DNA of 64,000 nt from CBDBKL01 sp965206675 (GCA_965206675.1 CBDBKL010000007.1:291539-355538); one strand, 5' to 3'. Counted from the stretch's first letter, positions 53,515-62,270 are shown. The notes: generated by a model from the sequence alone, not told the origin. Made by a program: numbers and translations.

Positions 53515-53756
53515 CCAATAACGCCAAAAAATCCCTGATCAATTTCTATAATCTCGACGCCATTATTGCTGTGGTATTAAAAAAGGAACTTTTAATGATT
53601 TTGCCTTTATCCATCTTAAAGCAGAATCTTGCATCAAAGGAAATTCCTAAATATCAATTGCAAAAAATAACTTATATTATATTTGATTCTACTAATCTCG
53701 AGTATAATAGGTTACATTTATTAATTAATTTATAAAAAATAAAGGGATATCAGAAT

Positions 53757-54492
53757 TTGAAAAAATCTAAAAACCTTTATTGTTTTGCAGATGAATCTAT
53801 ACATATAGATTTTGACTTCACATTAACAGCTCTCATCTTCTCTAAAACAGATCTCGAAAAGATTATTAGTGAAGTGTTAGTTAAACATGGTATGGATCCA
53901 AATAAAAAAGAATTTAAAAGTTTCCTTTGTGGTGAAAACTCTCTATATAACGATGTAAGAGAGGAGTTTAAACATATAATTAATCGAGAATCAGATATAA
54001 AAATAGGGATTATTATTTCACCAGCTATTGATAGAAAGCATTTAGGTGAAGATATTCTCCTTGGCTTTAAACAAATAGCATCACGAAACTTTCCAAAATT
54101 TTTTATAAAATTTTATATCGATGAAGGTATTTTTATAAATCAAACAAAATATAAGAAACTGGAAAAAAATATACAAGAGTCTATCTCTTTTAAAATTTAT
54201 CCAGAACAAAAATCCAAAAAATAAAAGGCATTCAGATGGCTGATTTTGTAGCTAATTACTTATCTCAAAGGTTTAAATTTTTTCAAAACAAAAAATAAAT
54301 GAAAAAAAGAGATCACTAGCCGTCGATGTTTTAGGATATATGAGATCTAGTTTATTAAGTGAAGAATGGACATTAGATAACTATCCTGATGCTAAATCAA
54401 CGGGATTATATATTTCTCCTCATGGCTCAAAAGAACTTAAGGAAAAAAGTGAAAATGCTTTTGGAGAAGTATATTTTGGCTGTATGCATTGA
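53757..54492 (+). pseudogene. DUF3800-like gene split by two A-run frameshifts
   Basis: The reading starts at TTG with LYCFADESIHIDFDFTLTALIF, the acidic N-terminal motif of DUF3800 proteins, a family with an RNase H-like fold and unknown role. It stops after PEQKSKK at 54224. Adding one A in the run before it continues as KGIQMADFVANYLSQRF, the family C-terminal motif. A second added A near 54290 joins to KKRSLAVDVLGYMRSSLLSEEW and the remaining segment ending FGCMH. So two single-base losses in A-runs break an otherwise complete gene of about 245 codons. DUF3800 genes often sit in defence islands. Confidence 0.65.
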
Positions 54493-54518
54493 ATTTTCAA
54501 ATTAGAGTACCTGAAAAC

Positions 54519-54785
54519 TCATTTCTGAGAGGCGATACCTCTAGGAATCTCTTCTTGCGCCGTGAATTGACTTGCTAATTTTTGAGCTTGTACAATTTGT
54601 GGAGATGTCATTGATTTTTCTAACATATTTAATAGTTTTCCTGTGCCCCTTAAGTTTCCTTCAGCATGTGCCAAAGAAAGCCATTTATAAGCATGAACAT
54701 AATTTCTCACAACGCCCTGACCCTTATAATACATCACTCCAAGATTGTTTTGTGCTTTTACATTTCCTTTATAATCCCCTAGCAA
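54519..54785 (-). pseudogene. Truncated Sel1-repeat copy
   Basis: The frame begins only at a TTG and lacks a signal peptide. Residues 7-75 (GNVKAQNNLGVMYYKGQGVVRNYVHAYKWLSLAHAEGNLRGTGKLLNMLEKSMTSPQIVQAQKLASQFT) are one or two Sel1-type repeats, nearly the same as the gene at 57602-57913 except at the N-terminus. About 190 bases are almost identical in DNA. It is therefore a recent duplicate of that gene lacking its 5' end. Confidence 0.7.
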
Positions 54786-54880
54786 ATTTTAATATTATAT
54801 CGTGATAAAAACTGCAAATTTCCAATCAAACCACTATTCCTTACTGTAAAGGCAGAAAAAATGTTAAGCTAGATCTGTTG

Positions 54881-55207
54881 TTAGAGCGTCGCTTCAGGTA
54901 TCGGCTCTCTTGTAGTAGATAAATTTTTATTCTTAATAAATGTAGTTAAATACTTCTCATCTTCACTCTTTAAATTTCTAAACTTTAATTGATATTTTCC
55001 ATTAGATAAAGAAAGATTAAAATCACAAGAAACTATATGATCAGAATTTGGAAATGAAAATTCAATTTGACCTTTGTCATTAGGCACCTGAGATTGATGA
55101 TGAAGAATAATAGAATTTTTAGTTATAAACTCCGCATCCAGGAAGCAGTTTCCTTTGAAATTAAAGTAAAACACAGGCTCACTATACCTTCTCTTCACAT
55201 CACTCAT
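54881..55207 (-). CDS. Possible degenerate PilZ-domain protein
   Basis: This 108-residue protein has an Arg-rich N-terminus (KRRYSEPVFYFNFKG), then a beta-rich region (GQIEFSFPNSDHIVSCDF) and an end FRNLKSEDEKYLTTFI. This resembles the shape of PilZ proteins, which bind cyclic di-GMP through an N-terminal RxxxR and a DxSxxG motif. The second motif is not seen here, so binding is doubtful. It lies between the broken Sel1 copy and the restriction endonuclease gene and runs in the opposite direction to the latter. The confidence is low for the family and higher for it being a gene. Confidence 0.4.
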   Translation of the reverse strand: MSDVKRRYSEPVFYFNFKGNCFLDAEFITKNSIILHHQSQVPNDKGQIEFSFPNSDHIVSCDFNLSLSNGKYQLKFRNLKSEDEKYLTTFIKNKNLSTTREPIPEATL

Positions 55208-55385
55208 ATTAAATTCAATTATAGCAGATTGTACCTCCTAAAACATGATGCAACGGAAAAGATCTCTAAATAAACAGCGTTATGTAATTAATGAAGCCAC
55301 TCTCTAAATCAATCATCTTAATTTATGCAGTTCTATTGAATTTTAAATTAAAGAAAAAGGATCTTATTCCGATAATTTAAGTATT

Positions 55386-56199
55386 ATGGCATATAAAAAG
55401 AAAACAAAATATACAGGAAAAGGACAGACGAATCGTCTCATTAGGCAACATAAAAAAGCAGGTGGTGTTGAAGGTATATTTGGAAAAGAAGCCAAGAAAC
55501 ATGATGCTTCAATTGAAGTCATTGCAAATAGGGTTTTAAAAATACTACAAGAAAAATATCCATACTTGGAGTTTCGCCGAAGAACATTAATCTATAAAAA
55601 AGAAATAAACAAAAAACTAAAGTCAATAGATAAAAAAACTTGGAAAAGTTTTATTTGTAAAAAACTCAAATATTAAACCAGATGGTGGAATAATCGAAAT
55701 AAAAGATAAAAAAGATTCATGGAGAATAATCTTAGTGAGTGAATCAAAACATCAAGGCAATGATATAGAGAAGATTAAATCTGGTATAAAACAGGGCAAA
55801 AATAAAGATCAAGATTTAATGGTTGCTGGTAATGCAATTGAAAGAGTTCATAAGAATATATTAGAAATTAGAAATATAATGACAAATGAAAATCACTTTC
55901 CATATGTTGTTTTTTTACAGGGGACAAATTTTGCCACTAAAGTACATTATGTGAAAAACCCAGAAGGTAGAAGAATCAAAATAGCACATAATATTGGGAG
56001 TCTAAACAGAATTGATAGAGTCACTGCAAGTAACTATGGCATGGATATAAATACTAATCATTGTAAAAACATAGAAGTAAACAACTACAAGTTGCAGGCG
56101 GCATCCCTATACTTCCAATGCACCCCTTGGTCGCCTAAGATTATGGAAAGAATCATGCTTGATATTGCAGAAACCTCCTTAGAAATCCTTAGTCTATAA
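55386..56199 (+). pseudogene. EcoRI/RsrI-like restriction endonuclease split by one base in an A-run
   Basis: Two open frames (55386-55676 and 55735-56199) together match EcoRI along nearly its whole length: TNRLIRQHKKAGGVEGIFGKEAKKHD, then IKPDGGIIEIKD, SESKHQG, DLMVAGNAIERVHKNI, RIDRVTASNYGMDINTN and LQAASLYFQ. The catalytic residues are kept: Asp of PDGG, and Glu and Lys of SESK. The recognition residues Glu-Arg of AIER and the Arg before VTASNYGM are kept too. Deleting one A from the A7 run at 55632-55638 would join the frames and give about 271 residues, close to the 277 of EcoRI. GAATTC is the expected target. No good SD site precedes the ATG. Confidence 0.9.
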
Positions 56200-57252
56200 T
56201 AATGAATCTTCAGAACAACTTCTAGATACTACTTCTTTAATTGCTTTTTTAGATTTTTTTCTAGTCCATGTTGTTTGTGCTTGTTTATTTTTCTCGGATT
56301 TATTTTTTTTACTACTTTGAAATAATGGATGTTTAAATTGTTCTCTCTCGCAAAGGACTTTAAAAGAATTTAAAGGAACTTTATTCTTTATTTGCTCAAG
56401 GTGATTTTCAAAATATCTAAATATTTCTTTGTTTGCATCCACGCTAATACTATGCCTCCCTTCTTCAATAGCCACCCTTGAAGTTACCGCACTTCCAGCA
56501 AAGAAATCTAAAACGATTGAATTGGAAGCTGACATTGATTTAATAATTCTTCTAATTAGCTCAACAGGTTTTTGTGTTGGGTGCCCTACTCTTTCTTTTG
56601 AGTTGCCATTTAATCTATTAATTTTCCAAACATTGGTGGGATTTCGACCTTTTTCTACATTTTCTGCCCTTAACCTTTTGTCTTTAAGATAGGTTTGTTT
56701 TGTTTTTTCATCGTATGGCTCACGAACAGAATCAAGATCAAAGTAATACTTTTTTGTTTTTCCAAACCATGCAATCTCTTCATGCCTGTTAGCAAAAAAT
56801 CGGTGTGCACTCATCCCATTTGGATAATTCCAAACAATAAAATTGACTAATCTCATTTTACTAGAAGTTCTCATATGCTGAATTATACTGAGAAGATCAC
56901 CAGAGCCAGATTCATCTTGATATTGTAAGCCTCCAAATATTACAATATTCCCTGTAGGCAAAAGTACTCTTTCAGCTTCCTTTAACCAAGTATCACACCA
57001 GTCGATATAATTTTTATGCTCATCCCAATCAGCCATTAAAATATTATACGGAGGATCACAGATAATTAACTGGATACTATTGTCTGGAACTGTTTTTAAA
57101 AATTTAAAACAGTCATTATTTAAAATAAGGTGTTTTGTCTGTTTTGATTTTTCATTCCAATTAAGAAGATTAAAAGAAGAATGTTTCTCTCCTTCTCTAT
57201 TCATTTTGTTAATTGAATACAATCCAGAGTTTCTGTGCGATCTATTTGCCAT
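56194..57252 (-). CDS. Beta-class DNA methyltransferase, M.RsrI-like
   Basis: This 352-residue protein has motif IV DPPY at residues 66-69 before motif I (DFFAGSAVT, about 249-257), the beta-class order. The sequence resembles M.RsrI closely, as I recall it: MANRSHRNSG at the start, AERVLLPTGNIVIFGGLQYQDE, WNYPNGMSAHRFFANRHEEIAWF and GRNPTNVWKINRLNGNSKERVGHPTQKP. It should methylate adenine in GAATTC and protect the chromosome. The last Gly of the FxGxG motif is Ala here, which might weaken cofactor binding. The C-terminus has a Lys-rich extension. It ends 6 bases into the endonuclease gene, tail to tail. Confidence 0.92.
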   Translation of the reverse strand: MANRSHRNSGLYSINKMNREGEKHSSFNLLNWNEKSKQTKHLILNNDCFKFLKTVPDNSIQLIICDPPYNILMADWDEHKNYIDWCDTWLKEAERVLLPTGNIVIFGGLQYQDESGSGDLLSIIQHMRTSSKMRLVNFIVWNYPNGMSAHRFFANRHEEIAWFGKTKKYYFDLDSVREPYDEKTKQTYLKDKRLRAENVEKGRNPTNVWKINRLNGNSKERVGHPTQKPVELIRRIIKSMSASNSIVLDFFAGSAVTSRVAIEEGRHSISVDANKEIFRYFENHLEQIKNKVPLNSFKVLCEREQFKHPLFQSSKKNKSEKNKQAQTTWTRKKSKKAIKEVVSRSCSEDSLL

Positions 57253-57601
57253 TTATCTCTCTTTTTAGTTATCTTCGTACTAATTGGGTTTTTAGGTACT
57301 AATCAATAAAAGTATAGAATGGTCGAAATAAAAGGCCAACACTTTTTTATAAGAAATTTAAAACAGTACAGGTATAGCAATGAAACAGCTTCAAATTATA
57401 TAAGCGATAATATGCTTGAAACAAATTCAAGAGCCAGGAACCCTCCAAAAGACTGAATTACGGCTTTCACAGTCTATTTTTTAGATTTTTATCTACCCAA
57501 AGAGGGGGCGTTCATGATACATGTTATGAAATGGTAATAATAGAATAAAAAATATATCAAAACTCTTATTTCTGAGAAGCAATGCCTCTATGAACCTCTT
57601 C
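57253..57601. other. Intergenic region upstream of the methyltransferase
   Basis: About 350 bases without a coding-looking frame. The left part holds a promoter region for the M.RsrI-like gene with two direct repeats (see 57279-57305). The right part carries no recognised feature. Confidence 0.4.
57279..57305 (-). promoter_or_regulatory. Direct repeats GTACTAAT, possible operator of the methyltransferase
   Basis: GTACTAAT occurs at 57279-57286 and 57298-57305, a spacing of 19 bases (about two helical turns), 27-53 bases before the methyltransferase start. Read on the minus strand, TTGATT can serve as a -35 and the first repeat overlaps it. Regulators of restriction-modification systems bind paired boxes in this position. 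Confidence 0.35.
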
Positions 57602-57913
57602 TTACACTGTGAATTGATTTGCTAATTTTTGAGCTTGTGCAATTTGTGGAGATGTCATTGATTTTTCTAACATATTTAATAGTTTTCCTGTGCCCCTTAA
57701 GTTTCCTTCAGCATGTGCCAAAGAAAGCCATTTATAAGCATGAACATAATTTCTCTCAACTCCCTGACCTTTATAATACATCACTCCAAAAAGATATTGA
57801 ACAGTTCCATCTCCATGGTTGGCTTTAGCTCTTAGAGCTTGCTTATAAATGGAACCATAAGCCTGTAATGAAAAAAACAGAGGTAAAATGAGAAGAACTT
57901 TTACGATTCTCAT
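57602..57913 (-). CDS. Exported Sel1-repeat protein
   Basis: This 103-residue protein has a signal peptide (MRIVKVLLILPLFFSLQAYGS). It then has Sel1/TPR-like repeats: KANHGDGTVQYLFGVMYYKGQGVERNYVHAYKWLSLAHAEGN and LRGTGKLLNMLEKSMTSPQIAQAQKLANQF. Sel1 repeats form alpha solenoids that bind proteins. It is complete, in contrast to its truncated duplicate at 54519-54785. The two lie in the same orientation on either side of the restriction-modification genes. Confidence 0.7.
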   Translation of the reverse strand: MRIVKVLLILPLFFSLQAYGSIYKQALRAKANHGDGTVQYLFGVMYYKGQGVERNYVHAYKWLSLAHAEGNLRGTGKLLNMLEKSMTSPQIAQAQKLANQFTV

Positions 57914-58069
57914 CTCAAAAAACTTTTTGGTAAGATAAGGGTATCTTTTGAAAAAATTCCGTCTACTGTTTCAAAAAAAGACAGTTTATCAGAATATATA
58001 GAGAATAAACTTAAGAGAGATGTCTACGCTTTACGGCTATTCAATGAATCACTATACACAGAGCCGATA

Positions 58070-58279
58070 TTATACACCTGTAGAAAGGTACATTTCATTA
58101 GCATCTATAGATGCGACCGAGATTTCTTCAAGAACTTCTTCTTGGTTTTCAATATGGTTTACGACAACTTTTATATCCTTTGTAAGCTGAAAAATTTCTC
58201 TATTATTTTTTAATTCAAGCTTTTTGAATATGACTTTAAAATCTTCATTTTTGCTTCTTTTTTTACTTGTTTCTTTCAT
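58070..58279 (-). CDS. Small basic/acidic protein downstream of the large methyltransferase
   Basis: This 69-residue protein has a basic N-terminus (MKETSKKRSKNEDFKV) and an acidic C-terminal half (VVNHIENQEEVLEEISVASIDANE). It begins 18 bases after the stop of the large methyltransferase and is in the same direction, so it is probably co-transcribed. The sequence suggests a short helical protein. No family is recognised; an accessory or antitoxin-like subunit is speculative. Confidence 0.4.
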   Translation of the reverse strand: MKETSKKRSKNEDFKVIFKKLELKNNREIFQLTKDIKVVVNHIENQEEVLEEISVASIDANEMYLSTGV

Positions 58280-58297
58280 CTTTACACAACCTATGGT

Positions 58298-60121
58298 TTA
58301 TATGCTTGCTAAATCCGCAGTCTCACCTACACTATGAGTAAGACTAGCACTCTTGAGCCTTTTGCCCCCCATATCTATCAGTCCTGTTTTTGAATTTATC
58401 TTATGACCCGAATTTCTCAATGCAATTATAATATCAGCTAAATGAATGTTATCTACTTTCATATTATTTCTAAGAGCCTCGATAAGGATAGAGGCATATA
58501 AATAACTTGGGTTTATTTTTTCCTGTGATCTAATATTTTTAATTGCAAATCTAATAAGATACTTCAAATCAGCTTCTATAAGAGGTTTTGTGTTTTTTAA
58601 ATCAATGTTATTAATAGGCTTTTGAACCGTAATAATAAGATCAACTGTAGCAATTTTTTCTTTACCTGAACTAAGTCCCTTAACTGACCTTTGTCCTTTA
58701 TCAAGTATTGCCACATGGCATGGATTAGGAAGAAAACCAGATTCCCTCAGAGAATTTTGAACAATAGCCCATGTTGAACCACTGCTGTTACCAAAGACTA
58801 CAGACATATAACCGCCAGCCTTTAAAGCTCTAAATGCTTCCCTAAAAGAATCTTTCAATATGTTAAAATATCGCTTTTCTGCACCCTCTTTTTTCTTATT
58901 GAAAGTATGAATAACAGCTTCTACCTTATCATCGGTCTTTTTACCCAACCAAGCTTCATGAAACAGGTTCATATCAGCATAGAAAATATTACTACCAAAT
59001 GGAGGATCAATAAAAATGTAATCTATAGATTCATCGTTTAAATGCTTACATTGATTAGCTGATGCCAACTTGTATTCAAATTTACATTTATTAGATATAA
59101 GGTTTTCGTCATAAATAACTTTAGCTGATCTAATGGACGCAGTTACTTTTCTCTCAAAAAGCTCAAATATATTCCATTCGTAAAAGACAGGAGAAATATA
59201 GTATGTTTGATTTTGAGCATTTAATGGCCTTTTATGACTCCATTGGTATCTTTTAGAAGATCTTGTTAAAATCGCTGTAAATGAGAAAAGAAGTTTCTTT
59301 TGTATTCTTTTATCTTTTACTTTATTTATCTGACTCCATAATTCATAAAGCGCAATAGCATTTCTGGAAGAAAAAAAGCTTTTTGTCTCAAGTAAACTAG
59401 CTTTTTTCAGTGCAGATCGAGTATACATTTCTCGGTAGGAATCAATAATATAGCTAGGTATTTTTTCTTGCCTCTTATCTTTAGAAGCCTGTTTAATTCT
59501 TTTTAAATCTATATCTGATACCTCTTGCTCAATTTGTTTACCGTTTTCACCAATAACAACAACACGGACAGGCTTTTCACCAACTCTTTTCCATGATCTT
59601 TTGATAAAAGGAGTATCACAATAAGCACATGATTTAGGTATCTCTCCATTTTTCCCAACTTCTTCAAAGTATACTAATTTTCTTTCACAATCAGGACATT
59701 GGTAAATAAACGACCAAATAGTCCGAATAAGCTCTAACTCCTTTTTATCTGAAGCTCTCTTTGTTTTATAAATAAACCCTACATTTTCTTTTGCCTTCTT
59801 GATAACTTCATCAGCTATTTTTTGAAATTTTTCTTCATCGACAACGGTTGAAAGACCCGTCCCTACATGCTGACCTAAAACTGAAATATCGCTGATAACT
59901 GCGTTTCTCCCAGACATAATTGCAGCAATTCCAGTCATGCCAGAGCCCGCAAAAATATCGGCAATAGTGTCCCCAGGCTTCGAAAAGGCTTCAATAAATG
60001 GAATAATAGCTCCGTATGGAATTTTAGTGAGATAGGCGTGAGTATTATATATTGGATCAGTTCTAGGTACGCTAATAACTGATGGAAGATTTTTAACATT
60101 TTTATTAAAGCTTCTGGCCAT
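58298..60121 (-). CDS. Large N6/N4-type DNA methyltransferase with zinc ribbon; start at the junction
   Basis: This 607-residue protein has motif I DIFAGSGMTG at residues 55-64, so motif I precedes DPPFG (372-376). Between them is a zinc-ribbon with Cys142, Cys145, Cys165 and Cys168 (QCPDC, SCAYC). Further segments are NIFYADMNLFHEAW and GGYMSVVFGNSSGS. It probably modifies adenine or cytosine in an orphan or multi-gene defence system. The ATG at 60121 lies directly at the boundary to animal-like DNA, so promoter, ribosome binding site and possibly a longer N-terminus are missing. Other system genes would lie beyond the boundary. Confidence 0.75.
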   Translation of the reverse strand: MARSFNKNVKNLPSVISVPRTDPIYNTHAYLTKIPYGAIIPFIEAFSKPGDTIADIFAGSGMTGIAAIMSGRNAVISDISVLGQHVGTGLSTVVDEEKFQKIADEVIKKAKENVGFIYKTKRASDKKELELIRTIWSFIYQCPDCERKLVYFEEVGKNGEIPKSCAYCDTPFIKRSWKRVGEKPVRVVVIGENGKQIEQEVSDIDLKRIKQASKDKRQEKIPSYIIDSYREMYTRSALKKASLLETKSFFSSRNAIALYELWSQINKVKDKRIQKKLLFSFTAILTRSSKRYQWSHKRPLNAQNQTYYISPVFYEWNIFELFERKVTASIRSAKVIYDENLISNKCKFEYKLASANQCKHLNDESIDYIFIDPPFGSNIFYADMNLFHEAWLGKKTDDKVEAVIHTFNKKKEGAEKRYFNILKDSFREAFRALKAGGYMSVVFGNSSGSTWAIVQNSLRESGFLPNPCHVAILDKGQRSVKGLSSGKEKIATVDLIITVQKPINNIDLKNTKPLIEADLKYLIRFAIKNIRSQEKINPSYLYASILIEALRNNMKVDNIHLADIIIALRNSGHKINSKTGLIDMGGKRLKSASLTHSVGETADLASI

Positions 60122-60320
60122 CCTATGTAGAAGTAGCTATTTACTAGAAACATTTACATCAAAGTAATAGGGTAGAGTATTGGAATATAATTTATTTCTC
60201 GTATTTAGTAACGTGTCTACTTTAGCTCTAATTAGGCTACCACATTCCCTTTAAAGTATACTTTTACAAACAACTAAGATTAGCAATGTCCACAGTTGTC
60301 AAATGACTATCTTTAATTAG

Positions 60321-60419
60321 ACCTGCAGTGTACCTCTGGAAATAGCTGCTGTGAATGGACATATTGAGACAGTTGAGAAACTATTAGCAGCTGGTGCAGT
60401 TGTCAACCACCAGAACAAG
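60321..60419 (+). CDS. Ankyrin exon 1 (animal-like)
   Basis: Exactly 33 codons between AG and GT, phase 0: a TCSVPLEIAAVNGH start and a VVNHQNK end. It is one ankyrin repeat. The opening TCSV is unusual for the NGxTPL consensus, so this copy may be degenerate. Confidence 0.75.
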
Positions 60420-60523
60420 GTGATACCACAGAGTTAGTCTGAGCTAACAAGTAGTAAGACCTTCCACTGTCTCAGTGGCAGCTGATGTTGTCACTGACTC
60501 ACTGTAATGTATGTCCTCTACAG

Positions 60524-60625
60524 TATGGTGTGACTCCAGTCTACTGTGCCTCCGGGAAGGGCCATTCAGCTGCTGTAGTTCAACTACTGATAGAGAATGG
60601 AGCTGATATCACTCTCTGTAATGAG
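60524..60625 (+). CDS. Ankyrin exon 2 (animal-like)
   Basis: 34 codons in phase 0 between AG and GT, starting YGVTPVYCASGKGH and ending ADITLCNE. It has one Ala more than the second copy at 63113-63211. Confidence 0.8.
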
Positions 60626-60888
60626 GTATGATCTGGTACATACATTTCTGTTATTCTGTTATTGAAAGCAAGTAATGTTAAAAATTAATGATGTAACAAA
60701 GAAGGAGGCAGTAATGTGCCAACACTTGGTACACTGTAGAACTAAACATTATTTTTGCTGACAGCATTAATGAAATGTTAGCATGAAGGTGATGAGGTTA
60801 GTAGTTTGGCAGAGTTGAATGGTCATATAGTTAGAAATGTTTTCCCATTGTGTGTGCAAAAGTTTGTCCACATTGTAAGTATTAGTTG

Positions 60889-60974
60889 TAGCATTCCTAG
60901 AAGGTATGTTGCTGGTTTATTCCACCCAACTTTTGAGGGCAGAATAAGCTGCAACATACTTCCTAGGCATGCTA
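60889..60974 (+). repeat. Intronic inverted repeat, MITE-like
   Basis: TAGCATTCCTAGAAGGTATG (60889-60908) pairs, with a few mismatches, with the complement of CATACTTCCTAGGCATGCTA (60955-60974), and inner segments also pair partially. It lies just after the point where the two duplicated blocks diverge, so it may be an insertion. Confidence 0.6.
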
Positions 60975-62168
60975 TAATGGTTTTATTGCCAATTGAGTCA
61001 GAATTGTGTTGCTGCAAGTACTTTTTCTATGGTAACATAACATCAAACAACCAGTTTTGAAAGGCTTAGTTCCGGTCTTTTCCTCCTCGGATCTGCCGGA
61101 TTGCGTAATCAGCGCTTGCTTTCTTCCGAGACCTGAAACTACAGCACTTGTGAGAGTGTAGGGTAAAGCTATGTCTGTGTGTCTGTGTTTACTCTTTGCT
61201 AGTGTCCGGCAATCTTGACTCTCTCAGGGAAAGAGCCTGGCTCATCAGACTGTTCTTAGCCACTTGCATGTTCTCTGCAAGTACTAACCCCACCACATTC
61301 CAAGTTAACAATTCAATTACATGTTTTTAATCAACAAAAAACACCCGCTGCTAATTTAAGAATGTGTAGTATCTCAAACACTGTAGTAGGCATGGATCTG
61401 AAACTTTGCACACACACACACCTATGTAAGCTTTGATGGTCTAACATGCACTCAAGTGTTGCAAACAGTGTAATTTACATGTAAACAACAACAAACCTCA
61501 CACTAAATTACAAGGAAGATACGTACTTCTGGACATAACTGTAAACAATTTTACATAATATATGTAAGCAACAGCATACTCAATCAACATAATAATTACA
61601 ATGAGGAAATGGAAATAACGGATGATGCTTATAACCTTCCAACTTTGCCCAAGTACTAGCCCTATCCCACCATTACTATTGTACACCTGGTGACTGCATC
61701 TGGTGTGCATGCATGCAGCAAAAGAATTAAGGTGACTAAAAAATAGAAATTCTCTGAATAAAAAAGGAAGGGATATATGGAGTAAGAGAAAGGTATGTCT
61801 GTAATGTAGTAGCACAACAGTTCATGTGAGACAAGAAACGTGTGGATGTGGCCCTGCCTTTCCATCTAAAACGTATGCACAGTTTAGCAGCATTGTGTAA
61901 GCAGAAAATAGTGCAAATGGTGAGCATCTGTCTTTGTTAAAACAGATGTATATGCTCGTAGAGAAAACTTGCTCACAGCTGGCAGAAACTAGCAATCATG
62001 GTGACATTATGGCTTAGCCATTGCTGTCAAATTTACGATAGAATGAGATATGAGAGAGCCAGAGCCTGCCACTCTATATATTGCACTATGCATAGGCTGG
62101 GTGTGGTTCTTGAATACTAGCTACTACTACTCAACTAATTACAGAATATATGATATCTCACTGTACAG

Positions 62169-62270
62169 AATGGTCTCACTCCGGTCTATGTGGCCAGTCA
62201 GTATGGACACACTAATGTAGTGGATGTTCTGCTGAAAGCTGGAGCTGATGTCAATGAAAACGTTGCTGAG
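62169..62270 (+). CDS. Ankyrin exon 3 (animal-like)
   Basis: 34 codons in phase 0 between AG and GT: NGLTPVYVASQYGHTNVVDV followed by LLKAGADVNENVAE. It has a good ankyrin consensus and a single repeat. Confidence 0.85.

Larger units (their letters stand above)
53183..53735 (+). pseudogene. Three joined fragments of RhuM-family genes
   Basis: Three pieces follow one another in different frames. First (53183-53368): KDTVFQRPFMAELFVVNIPAISKHLKNIY, an in-frame TGA, then TVRNFRTVQKEGGRNINRSE. Second (53369-53428): EESAVISILETTENNGG. Third (from about 53428): AEVNTINYHLKEILKSLELEENSVIRKIRITA, then NFYNLDAIIAVV and a divergent end. These match successive parts of the RhuM/DNA-binding family found in phages and mobile elements. 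Fragments 1 and 3 both cover the N-terminal region, so more than one ancestor gene was joined. No complete domain remains. Confidence 0.72.
60125..60878 (+). repeat. First copy of a 2,589-bp-spaced duplicated block
   Basis: This block aligns with 62714-63488. Exon ends and starts are offset by exactly 2,589 bases up to 60625, after which small indels appear. It ends near a CACATTGTAA segment shared by both. The left end of copy 1 is the bacterial junction itself, so its true extent is unknown. Confidence 0.85.

Noticed and set aside
53113..60121. Prophage
   Set aside because: Apart from RhuM fragments there are no structural, replication or integrase genes.
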